Below, in pieces: positions 1-6,242 of a DNA stretch of 9,729 bases. The stretch lies in contig JBGPIK010000264.1 in the NCBI GenBank assembly GCA_041484845.1, forward strand, positions 1 through 9,729, read 5' to 3'. Source of the DNA: JBGPIK01 sp041484845. Its GTDB lineage: Bacteria; Desulfobacterota; Binatia; UBA9968. How positions within the stretch are numbered: position 1 is the stretch's first letter; every line of letters begins with the position of its first letter. The position numbers were made by a program, and so were the translations under genes. The notes below the pieces were generated by a model. It did no database searches. It saw only the letters and a list, made by a program, of their open reading frames with translations, and had not been told where the DNA came from.

Positions 1-14
1 AGATCGGAAGAGCG
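1..14. other. Probable residual Illumina adapter sequence
   Basis: The window opens with AGATCGGAAGAGCG, an exact match to the stem of the Illumina TruSeq-type adapter; similarity to the usual read-2 continuation is lost from base 15. A 13-14-base exact match starting at base 1 is very unlikely by chance, so this is most simply untrimmed adapter left at a contig end. The first 14 bases should be treated as non-genomic until shown otherwise. Confidence 0.75.
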
Positions 15-436
15 AGGCATAGAGGCGAACAGTTTCAATGCCGTGTTCGGTGCTCGGTTCGCCGCTTGCGCTTTGCCACGGGCGTTCGCTCCAGCAGCTC
101 GGTTTGCGGGCTGCTCCAAGGCACAGGCTCATTGCCTCGGTCTGGAGAGCTCGCCTCTCGATTGACTTTGATGTGAGAAATGCGGGCTAGGGTCGCGCCG
201 GGGTTTCGACGAATAGACCGCACCGACAGCGTTCGTAGGGGTTCCGGCGCTGGCAGGTTGGAACGGGTTAGGGCTGACGTAAAATAGCGGGTTAGACCGC
301 GGATCACGAGTTGCGGCAGGTTTGGTGTTAGTCTATCGAGTGATCTTCAAGATTTGATTCCGATAGGTTTAAGGGCATCGGCGGTTTCGTCCCAATGGTT
401 GCGCTGGAAGTCTGCGCCTGCGCCGGCGACATAATG
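15..436. other. Region with no convincing gene
   Basis: About 420 bases without a supported gene. The longest open frame (minus strand, 35-307, 90 codons) starts at GTG with no Shine-Dalgarno sequence, is very arginine- and proline-rich and has no recognisable domain, so I do not call it. Structure that is visible: a hairpin at 93-115 (AGCAGCTC pairing with GGGCTGCT, one G-T pair, 7-base loop), a 7-base inverted repeat GGCGAAC/GTTCGCC at 24-30 and 57-63, and CTATCG/CGATAG at 333-338 and 361-366. None is followed by a T-run, so none looks like a classical terminator for the PilZ gene whose 3' end faces this region. It could be intergenic repeat DNA or the edge of a lost gene. Confidence 0.5.
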
Positions 437-949
437 TTACGAGCCATGGGCCTCCGCTCCCCGACGCGCTAAAAGGTCACGGACATAATGCTGCAGCCGA
501 TCCTTCTCAGTCGGCGAAAAACGCAGAAACTCCACCCCCACGTGATCTTGTCGAACATTGCGGACAACGGCTTCGACGTTGACGGGTTGGAGCACATTTG
601 AGATCTGCAACTCCATGCGCAAAATGCTTCCCTCTTTCGGACTATTCGTCCCCGCCTGTGGCTGAAAAGTGCAACCGCTCATCGAAATGTCGCACGCCAT
701 TCCCCTGCCATGCAAAGCTTCAGCGCTGAACGACACTGGAAAAGTCGTCGGCAATCGTTCGTATTCGCGGCGATCATCCTCCATGCGAAAATAACGAACC
801 CCCCATTGAAGACCCTCAAAGCGGCAGCCACACAACTGGCATCTGAAAGGATAGATATAAAAGAGGCTCAGAAGCTTTTCCGCAAACCCCACGCGGGCCA
901 CGCGCGCGCCGTACTCTTTGGAACAGTTTGGACATTTTATTTCCGCCAT
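437..949 (-). CDS. Zinc-ribbon and PilZ domain protein (putative c-di-GMP receptor)
   Basis: Predicted 170-residue cytoplasmic protein. The N-terminus carries two CxxC pairs (C6/C9 and C37/C40) arranged like a treble-clef or zinc-ribbon fold, with a hydrophobic stretch between them (KLLSLFYIYPF). Residues about 58-165 form a PilZ domain: the c-di-GMP-binding arginine motif is RREYER (R61 and R65 as RxxxR) and the second motif is DISMSG (D87, S89, G92), so both signature elements are intact. PilZ proteins bind c-di-GMP and pass the signal to motility, polysaccharide or transcription targets; the target here is unknown. I chose ATG at 949 because GGGAG lies 7 bases upstream; a GTG at 955 would crowd that site. 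It lies 134 bp downstream of a histidine kinase on the same strand, so co-transcription is possible but unproven. Confidence 0.88.
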   Translation of the reverse strand: MAEIKCPNCSKEYGARVARVGFAEKLLSLFYIYPFRCQLCGCRFEGLQWGVRYFRMEDDRREYERLPTTFPVSFSAEALHGRGMACDISMSGCTFQPQAGTNSPKEGSILRMELQISNVLQPVNVEAVVRNVRQDHVGVEFLRFSPTEKDRLQHYVRDLLARRGAEAHGS

Positions 950-1083
950 TGGCACTCTCCCTGTCTTTCTTTGGAGTCTGCGCAGGCTATCCGGAGCAAG
1001 TCACACGTTATAGGTCGGCGGATTTGCCACCGACTTTAACGCGCGCGCCGCGGTTTGTTGCCGCCTCCGCGTTGCCGCATCGC

Positions 1084-2373
1084 TTATCTTGGAATTGACT
1101 TAGTTGCCTTTCCGGCAGCTCCCGTCGGCAGCACAAGAGTAAAAGTCGATCCCTGCCCCGGCTCGCTCTCAACCGAGATGGTTCCGCCCAAAGACTCTGT
1201 GAATACTTTTACTAAATGAAGGCCGAGTCCAACCCCGCCGCGTTGCCGCGTGGAAGAGCTGTCGCCTTGGCGAAATTTGTCGAAAATAAACAGCAGGCTC
1301 TCTTTCGAAATACCAATACCTGAATCCGCGATCTCGAATTCCATCATGCCATGATCGGCGCTCGGCCGCGCTGAAATTCGGATTGTGCCTTCGTCGGTGA
1401 ACTTAATGGCGTTGTTGATCAAGTTCTGCAGAATGATCCTGAGTTTTGCTTGGTCCGAGCGCATCGTCGACAGATCGGCGGGAATAAGCCACTGCATTGC
1501 AACCGGCTTATCCATGGGAGGTTCGTGATTGACGCGCAGCTCGCGGAGGAGTTCAACGACTGAAAACTCTTTTGGGTCAGTAGATACCTCTCCGGCATCG
1601 ATCCGGGCAAGATCCAACATGGCGTTGACCATATATAACAGGTTGTCCGACTGCCGAAGAATCTTCCCCAAGGCTTCTTCTTGATCCTTGGTGACCTCAC
1701 CGAACACACGGTCCTTGACGGCCTGGGCGTAGCCGACAATCAAATTGAGAGGAGTGCGAAACTCATGAGACACAATATCCAACACTTCCTTTTTCCCTTG
1801 ATTCCGTTGTTCCGCTTCCTGTTTGAGTCTCTTCTGAGCGCGAACAAGCTGGGTGAAATAGCCGTAGAAAAGCGCGATGATAAGCAAAAACGGAAGCCGC
1901 AAGTAAACACTGGGATTGAAATCGTTGTTCGAGCGAAACAAAAGGAGGCCGTAAACAACCGGCGCTGACAAAGAGATAAGAGTCAAGATCCTGGGATTCT
2001 CAAAGATGCAGCAAATGATAATAAGCAAGAAATAGGTGAGATAAAAATCAGTCTCGACGTGTCCATTGATGACAAGCGAAAACGTGAGAACCAGGGTATC
2101 CGCCACGACCAAAGGCGAGTAGAAGGAAGCGGAAGCGAATTGTTTTTCATTGACAAAGTAGAGACCCACATTGGAACCGACATAAAAAAGAATTAACAGA
2201 TGGAGTAGACTTTCGGGGAGGAGTTGTTTCAGCGGATAGAGCAGCAAATACGAACAAATGATAACGACGGGCCAGCGAATCAGAACCACGCTGGCCTTGA
2301 TCGGCATGCCAAAACCGGTGGCGGCGGGTGACGAGGCAAAGGGGAAAAGCTCAATCGTGTCGTCGATTTTCAT
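1084..2373 (-). CDS. Membrane-bound sensor histidine kinase (orphan)
   Basis: A 429-residue two-component sensor kinase. About six hydrophobic helices fill residues 27-177 (roughly 27-47, 53-74, 84-103, 109-125, 129-147, 156-177) with very short loops, so the sensor probably lies within the membrane rather than in a periplasmic domain. A short charged linker (178-197) leads to the HisKA domain with the phospho-accepting histidine H203 in VSHEFRTPLN. The HATPase_c domain shows an N box (LINNAIKF, 318-325), G1 (DSGIGIS, 350-356), F box (FDKF, 364-367) and G2 (GGVGLGL, 379-385), so the kinase should be active. There is no receiver domain and no response regulator nearby. The start at 2373 lacks a clear Shine-Dalgarno sequence; ATG at codon 23 is an alternative that would keep all helices. 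A sigma70-like promoter lies just upstream. Confidence 0.93.
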   Translation of the reverse strand: MKIDDTIELFPFASSPAATGFGMPIKASVVLIRWPVVIICSYLLLYPLKQLLPESLLHLLILFYVGSNVGLYFVNEKQFASASFYSPLVVADTLVLTFSLVINGHVETDFYLTYFLLIIICCIFENPRILTLISLSAPVVYGLLLFRSNNDFNPSVYLRLPFLLIIALFYGYFTQLVRAQKRLKQEAEQRNQGKKEVLDIVSHEFRTPLNLIVGYAQAVKDRVFGEVTKDQEEALGKILRQSDNLLYMVNAMLDLARIDAGEVSTDPKEFSVVELLRELRVNHEPPMDKPVAMQWLIPADLSTMRSDQAKLRIILQNLINNAIKFTDEGTIRISARPSADHGMMEFEIADSGIGISKESLLFIFDKFRQGDSSSTRQRGGVGLGLHLVKVFTESLGGTISVESEPGQGSTFTLVLPTGAAGKATKSIPR

Positions 2374-2411
2374 CCGTTTATGACGCCGTAGCGCTCAGCG
2401 CCGGCACCGGC

Positions 2412-2440
2412 ATTGTATATCGGCTGGATATCGCCGCCAA
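2412..2440 (-). promoter_or_regulatory. Candidate sigma70 promoter of the histidine kinase gene
   Basis: Read on the minus strand, TTGGCG (2440-2435) is separated by exactly 17 bases from TACAAT (2417-2412). That is 4 of 6 matches to the -35 and 5 of 6 to the -10 consensus. Transcription would start near 2405 and give a leader of about 30 bases before the ATG at 2373. The position and spacing suit the gene, but this is a pattern match only. Confidence 0.4.
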
Positions 2441-2483
2441 GGGAAAAAGCTCTCGTCTCAGCGTCGGCCGGAAATAGGCGCCG

Positions 2484-3512
2484 TTATTCCCCAAAAAGCT
2501 TTTTCATCCGATCCACAACTTCCTTTGATTGACTGACGGCTTGCTTGGCGATGCGCTCGAGATCCTCGCCGAACTCTGGATCGGCTTCGAGCTTTTTATT
2601 CTTGACGTCCGCCAAAAATGCGGCGGCGCCCATGGTTTTGCGGAAGGCATCGCGAAGCACTTTGAGCCGTTCGGAGTCAATACCCGGGGGCGTGACAAAG
2701 GGGCGACCGAGATCGCCGGCGGCCAATATGGCGGTCACGAATCCCCGCGTGTCCGCCAAGACTTTGTATTCGTTCATGAGTTCATGAATCGTCGGCACAT
2801 CCGGCATTCTCGCATCCCGTTTGCGTCCCGTTTGCACTAAAATACGGATTAGATGCTGTTTGCGCCATGTTATGAAAGGCTCGCGCGCAAAAAATGTCGA
2901 AACGCTCAGGGATCGGCAGACCACTTCACCTCGCTCGAAGGCCAGATCCTGTTCAGCACCGCCCTGATAGCCCATGACAACGTTGAACTTCGCTCCGAAA
3001 GTTTCCTCCAGAAGTTTAGGGATGAAGTAACCGCTCGTGCCGGTTGCCGTGGCCGAACACTTGGGAGCCCGCGCGGCTTTGCGGATATCGTCGATATTTT
3101 TGTACGGCGCGTCGGCCCTCATATAAAGCAGCCATGGCGTGTCCTCCGTCGAACCGATCCAACCGTATTTGGCCCAATCAAAATGCGCCTCCTTTTTTCC
3201 CACGAGCTGATCCAGATAAAGCGACGGGCCAATCGAGCCTATCGTCAAACCGTCCGGCTTCGCTACGTTATAAACGTGATTGGCGGCAATCATCGAGCCC
3301 GCGCCCGGCATGTTCTGCGCGATCATAGCGGGATTGCCTGGAATATGTTTTCCCATATGGGCGGCTAAGAGCCGCGACCAGACGTCAAAGCCGTCGCCGG
3401 CCTGATAACCGACGATAATCGTGATCGTCTTGCCTTGAAAATAGGGAGGCTGAGCACTAGCCGTGGTGGCTCCAAGCCAGGCCAACCAGAAACTGAACAG
3501 CATTTTTTTCAT
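2484..3512 (-). CDS. Bug/TctC-type periplasmic substrate-binding protein
   Basis: A 342-residue exported solute receptor of the Bug family, the extracytoplasmic component of tripartite tricarboxylate (TTT) transporters. Residues 1-20 form a signal peptide (MKKM start, hydrophobic core, ASA before Q21). The mature protein begins with the family hallmark: FQGKTITIIVGY (25-36), then IPGNPAMIAQNMPGAGS (57-73) and AANHVYNVAKPDG (76-88), which shape the carboxylate-binding cleft. DVPTIHE (238-244) in the second lobe is also typical. Length is normal for the family. I chose ATG at 3512 because the signal peptide starts there; the frame opens further up at a TTG (3530). No TctA or TctB membrane subunit is present, which is common because many Bug proteins are encoded alone. 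Known ligands are di- and tricarboxylates, aromatic acids and amino acids; the ligand here cannot be read from the sequence. Confidence 0.92.
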   Translation of the reverse strand: MKKMLFSFWLAWLGATTASAQPPYFQGKTITIIVGYQAGDGFDVWSRLLAAHMGKHIPGNPAMIAQNMPGAGSMIAANHVYNVAKPDGLTIGSIGPSLYLDQLVGKKEAHFDWAKYGWIGSTEDTPWLLYMRADAPYKNIDDIRKAARAPKCSATATGTSGYFIPKLLEETFGAKFNVVMGYQGGAEQDLAFERGEVVCRSLSVSTFFAREPFITWRKQHLIRILVQTGRKRDARMPDVPTIHELMNEYKVLADTRGFVTAILAAGDLGRPFVTPPGIDSERLKVLRDAFRKTMGAAAFLADVKNKKLEADPEFGEDLERIAKQAVSQSKEVVDRMKKLFGE

Positions 3513-3569
3513 GCTTTCTTTATGTCTCAAGTTGCAGAGAACGCGCTTCAGTCCGCAACGGCTTCACCC

Positions 3570-3641
3570 TTTGAACGACTGAAACGATTGAAACTTTATT
3601 TTGACCACTTGAACGTCTTGAACGATTGGAACGATTGGAAC
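3570..3641. repeat. Degenerate 9-bp-period TTGAACG repeat array, copy A
   Basis: Two short runs of a nine-base unit close to TTGAACGAT lie between the TPR gene stop and the TctC-type gene: 3570-3594 (TTGAACGAC, TGAAACGAT, TGAAAC) and 3608-3641 (CTTGAACGT, CTTGAACGA, TTGGAACGA, TTGGAAC). The stretch 3605-3641 matches the reverse complement of 6191-6226 at 31 of 36 aligned bases with one single-base gap, so the two are inverted copies of one element. Its end is 7 bases from the TPR stop codon. Nothing suggests coding. Confidence 0.7.
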
Positions 3642-3648
3642 TCCCTGT

Positions 3649-4137
3649 TTAATGGAGATACCCCCTGCCGCCGCCTTCGGATTCCGCCAAGGCAAGATTA
3701 TGTCTAACTGCTATGAGGTGCGGGTGGATTTCAAGCGCTTTGCGAAAACAAATCGCCGCCTCGCGGTACTCGCTTAAAGACAAATGACAAAGCCCCTGCC
3801 CGGATGCGGCCCCGAAGTGATTCGGGTTGATCGTCAAGGTCTGCTGGCAGTCTGTAATGGAACCGGTAAAGTTTTGCCGCAGGTAACGAACCGTTGCCCG
3901 CTTGTTCCATCCTTCTGCGAACTCGGGCTTGAGTTCGACGACGCGGCTGAAAAGCGCCTCCGCCTCAGCGAGTTTTTGCTGCTGCATCGCTTCGACACCG
4001 GCGCGAAAGATTCGGTCGATTTCCGCATCCCCCGAGCGGCACCAGTGGCGCCAGAGAATCGCCTCCGCCGTGGCCGCAAGCTCGGAATCTTCGCTTTTGA
4101 GCGCCACGAGCGCTTCTTGTTCGTTCGTTGGGTACAT
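3649..4137 (-). CDS. Small tetratricopeptide repeat (TPR) protein
   Basis: A 162-residue soluble protein with no signal peptide or membrane segment. After a helical N-terminal segment (1-40, with the tryptophan-rich ILWRHWCRSG) come three consecutive TPR units of about 34 residues: about 41-75, 76-109 and 110-143. The usual small/large alternation and terminal prolines are visible (LKPEFAEGW, INPNHFGA, IHPHLIAV). TPR stacks are protein-binding scaffolds; this type, with GWNKRATVRYL and NPNHFGA, recurs as a single-domain protein in many proteobacteria without an assigned job. ATG at 4137 has only a weak upstream GAG. The glycine-rich tail ends just before the TTGAACG repeat. It shares strand with the hydrolase upstream, but a 109-bp palindrome lies between them, so an operon is uncertain. 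Confidence 0.85.
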   Translation of the reverse strand: MYPTNEQEALVALKSEDSELAATAEAILWRHWCRSGDAEIDRIFRAGVEAMQQQKLAEAEALFSRVVELKPEFAEGWNKRATVRYLRQNFTGSITDCQQTLTINPNHFGAASGQGLCHLSLSEYREAAICFRKALEIHPHLIAVRHNLALAESEGGGRGYLH

Positions 4138-4177
4138 CTCGATTAATTGATCATGTTCGGCGACAACCCGCGCACAA

Positions 4178-4286
4178 AGGACTGAGCTATGAGGACTCAG
4201 GACTGAGTATCAGAAACTGTAGGATGGGTGGAGCAAAGCGATACCCATCGCTGTAACTCAGTCCTCAGCACTCATTACTCAGCACT
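4178..4286. repeat. 109-bp imperfect palindromic intergenic element
   Basis: Two 36-base arms, 4178-4213 and 4251-4286, are inverted copies of each other at 27 of 36 positions. Each arm is built from shorter direct repeats of the form CTCAGTCCTCAGCACTCA. Between them lies a second inverted repeat, GATGGGT (4223-4229) and ACCCATC (4243-4249), with the loop GGAGCAAAGCGAT. From memory, the core resembles a short GGATGGGT...ACCCATC sequence scattered through many proteobacterial genomes. The right arm overlaps the last codons and the TGA of the alpha/beta hydrolase gene. As RNA it could fold into a long cruciform-like stem and act as a terminator or stabilise the 3' end; as DNA it resembles a miniature inverted-repeat (MITE/REP-like) element. 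Confidence 0.7.
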
Positions 4287-4959
4287 TCTTCATCCATCCC
4301 GCCGCTTTCTTCACTACGTCCTCCAACACCTCGACGTCCGACCACCGCGCGCTTTTCAGCATGTGAAACGAATGGTCGCCGCCGTCGACCACGAACAACT
4401 CAGCGCTTTCACCGATTTTAGCGCACAGCGGCTTGAGCAATTTTAGCTCGGCCAGGGCATCGCGCGAACCCTGAAGAAAAAACATGGGAATTTTGATCTC
4501 GGCCAGATGCTGGCCGCGCTCCGCGCCCGGCCGGCCCGCCCCGTGCAGCGGAAAGCCGAAAAATATCAAACCGCGCACACCGTCGAGCGGCTCCTGCGAC
4601 GCCGCCAGCGAGGTCATGCGCCCGCCCATTGATTTACCGCCCGCGAAAAGCGGCAGTTTCCCCGCGTGTTTCTTGGCCGCCGCGACGGCCGCCCGCACCG
4701 TATCCGTGAGCACGCTCTCGGGATCGGGCCGCTTGGTGCGCTTCTCCATATAGGGAAATTGATAGCGCAGCGTCGCAACGTTCTGATCGGCCAGCTTCGC
4801 CGCGACTTCTTCCATAAACCTGTGGCGCATCCCCGCCCCCGCCCCGTGCGCAAGCAGGAGCAACGCGCGCGCGCCGCTCGGTTCTAATAGGAGCCCGGAC
4901 ACCACGCCGGCTTTCTCGTTGACAAAGAATTGGATTTCCTTGGCTCGCGATTGCGTCAT
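4279..4959 (-). CDS. Alpha/beta hydrolase of the TEX30/KANL3 (COG3571-like) family
   Basis: A 226-residue cytoplasmic alpha/beta-hydrolase. The oxyanion-hole strand LLLLAHGAGAG (33-43) and the following RHRFMEE region are typical of the TEX30/KANL3/dienelactone-hydrolase-like group. The nucleophile elbow is GGKSMGG with S110, the acid is D167 in QGSRDAL, and the base is H196 in GGDHSF, so the triad appears complete and enzymatic activity is likely. The substrate is unknown; members of this group are annotated only as predicted hydrolases. ATG at 4959 has GGAGA about 10 bases upstream. The stop codon lies inside the right arm of the palindromic element. It is transcribed away from the serine protease gene at 5190 across a 230-bp gap (4960-5189) in which I found no convincing promoter. 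Confidence 0.9.
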   Translation of the reverse strand: MTQSRAKEIQFFVNEKAGVVSGLLLEPSGARALLLLAHGAGAGMRHRFMEEVAAKLADQNVATLRYQFPYMEKRTKRPDPESVLTDTVRAAVAAAKKHAGKLPLFAGGKSMGGRMTSLAASQEPLDGVRGLIFFGFPLHGAGRPGAERGQHLAEIKIPMFFLQGSRDALAELKLLKPLCAKIGESAELFVVDGGDHSFHMLKSARWSDVEVLEDVVKKAAGWMKKC

Positions 4960-5189
4960 GGTGAATTATTCTCCAAGTCGCTGCCGCCGGATAGCGATGG
5001 CTGACGTAGATTCGTTTCCCGCCCATAGCAGATACCAGATTATCTCCCGCGTCACCACTCTCCGCCGAGACATAATAAGGATATCCAGTCCAGATCGTTT
5101 TTGTTACGATTGTATGGCAAACCAGCGATGGGGTACGAAACTCGACCTAGCTAAGTTGAAAATTTTCCGCGCGGGAGGCGACGACAACA

Positions 5190-6125
5190 ATGGAAGACAA
5201 TGCAAGCGTTCGGCGCGGTTGGTGGCGACGACTGCTGCGAATCGTAAATTCGTTAGTCTGGGTGATCGTCGCAATGATTGTCATTCCCCAGGCCTGCGGG
5301 ACTTATTGGACGGATCGGGCGAGAACGAAACTGCTTGAGGGGTTTCAGAGCGAGAGGAAATCCCGGGTCATCGCCATGATTCACCGTCAAGAAACCGTGA
5401 GCGTGCTCGGAGTCCCCGTGAGCAACTTTATCGACATCGAAGACTCTGAAGAAATACTGCGCGCCATTCGCGCAACGCCTAACGATCAACCCATCGATAT
5501 GATTCTTCATACGCCGGGAGGTTTGGTTCTTGCGGCGGAGCAGATTGCCAGAGCGTTGGTTGAGCATAAGGGGAAAATCACGGTGTTTGTTCCGCACTAC
5601 GCCATGAGCGGGGGTACTTTGATCGCCCTGGCTGCCGACGAGATCGTCATGGATAGCAACGCCGTGCTTGGACCCGTCGATCCCCAGATCGGTGAATTGC
5701 CGGCGGCGTCGATTGTGAAAATTCTTGACTTCAAAAAGCCCGGCCAAGTGAGTGACGAGATGCTGGTCCTCATCGATATAGCTGCCAAAGCGCGTGTTCA
5801 GGTCGCCACGTTCGTTGCCGAGCTTCTGCTCAAACATTATCCTAAAGAGAAAGCGGCGGAGCTCGCAGCCATTTTGAGCGAAGGCCGCTGGACGCACGAT
5901 TTTCCCATCATGGTTGATGGTGCACGGCAACTCGGATTGAAGGTGTCGACGAACATGCCGCGAATGGTTTACGAGCTAATGGATTTATATCCGCAGGCTG
6001 GTACGGGCCGGCCTTCAGTGCTTTATGTGCCGTTGCGTCGGTCGACCAAAGATCAGGGTGAAGCGCCAAGAGCAACACCCAATTCGCCGACATCCTGGCT
6101 GGAGCCATTTTATCGGCGGAGTTGA
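5190..6125 (+). CDS. Membrane-anchored SDH-family Clp-fold serine protease
   Basis: A 311-residue member of the SDH (Ser-Asp-His) group of ClpP/crotonase-fold proteases, related to SppA signal peptide peptidases (DUF114-like). One membrane helix (about 18-36, VNSLVWVIVAMIVIPQA) follows a basic N-terminus. The protease domain shows HTPGG (107-111, oxyanion region), the nucleophile S140 in HYAMSGGT, D164 in LGPVDPQ and H236 in WTHDFPI, which together fit the S-D-H triad naming the family. The C-terminal 40 residues are proline-rich and probably disordered. Such enzymes cleave membrane-embedded or membrane-released peptides; the target is unknown. The ATG has GGGAGG 11 bases upstream, slightly long but the best start. 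The gene is followed by the second TTGAACG repeat and a beta-propeller gene on the same strand. Confidence 0.9.
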   Translation: MEDNASVRRGWWRRLLRIVNSLVWVIVAMIVIPQACGTYWTDRARTKLLEGFQSERKSRVIAMIHRQETVSVLGVPVSNFIDIEDSEEILRAIRATPNDQPIDMILHTPGGLVLAAEQIARALVEHKGKITVFVPHYAMSGGTLIALAADEIVMDSNAVLGPVDPQIGELPAASIVKILDFKKPGQVSDEMLVLIDIAAKARVQVATFVAELLLKHYPKEKAAELAAILSEGRWTHDFPIMVDGARQLGLKVSTNMPRMVYELMDLYPQAGTGRPSVLYVPLRRSTKDQGEAPRATPNSPTSWLEPFYRRS

Positions 6126-6190
6126 CGATCTTCGCGGCGGCATCATGGCTTGGGTCAGTGGCTGGCACGTATCGGGCGAATGTCTGCGCA

Positions 6191-6226
6191 GTTCAAATCG
6201 TTCAAGCCGTTCAAAAGTTCAAGTGG
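6191..6226. repeat. Degenerate 9-bp-period TTGAACG repeat array, copy B (inverted)
   Basis: The plus strand reads as units of nine, nine and eight bases: GTTCAAATC, GTTCAAGCC, GTTCAAAA, then GTTCAAGTGG. The reverse complement matches 3605-3641 at 31 of 36 aligned bases, including ten identical bases at one edge (CCACTTGAAC). It sits between the protease stop and the beta-propeller start. If read through from an upstream in-frame ATG at 6150 it would encode FKSFKPFK, a pseudo-repeat that argues against that start. Confidence 0.7.
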
Positions 6227-6242
6227 TTTAACGGGGGGCGCC

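Noticed and set aside
35..307. 90-codon minus-strand frame as a gene
   Set aside because: GTG start without a Shine-Dalgarno sequence, very Arg/Pro-rich composition, no domain, and it may lie at a contaminated contig end.
2853..3368. 171-codon plus-strand frame inside the TctC-type gene
   Set aside because: Antisense shadow of a well-supported gene with signal peptide and family motifs; the translation has no recognisable domain.
3570..3641. CRISPR-like array
   Set aside because: The repeat unit is only nine bases with no unique spacers and no cas genes are present.
4960..5189. Divergent promoter pair between the hydrolase and the protease genes
   Set aside because: No -35/-10 pair with acceptable spacing was found on either strand; only the ribosome-binding sites are convincing.
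5253..5930. 225-codon minus-strand frame opposite the serine protease
   Set aside because: Shadow of a gene with an intact catalytic triad; no independent evidence of coding.
6150..6242. 31-residue N-terminal extension of the propeller protein
   Set aside because: It would be translated from the TTGAACG repeat, while a G-rich ribosome-binding site sits right before ATG 6243.
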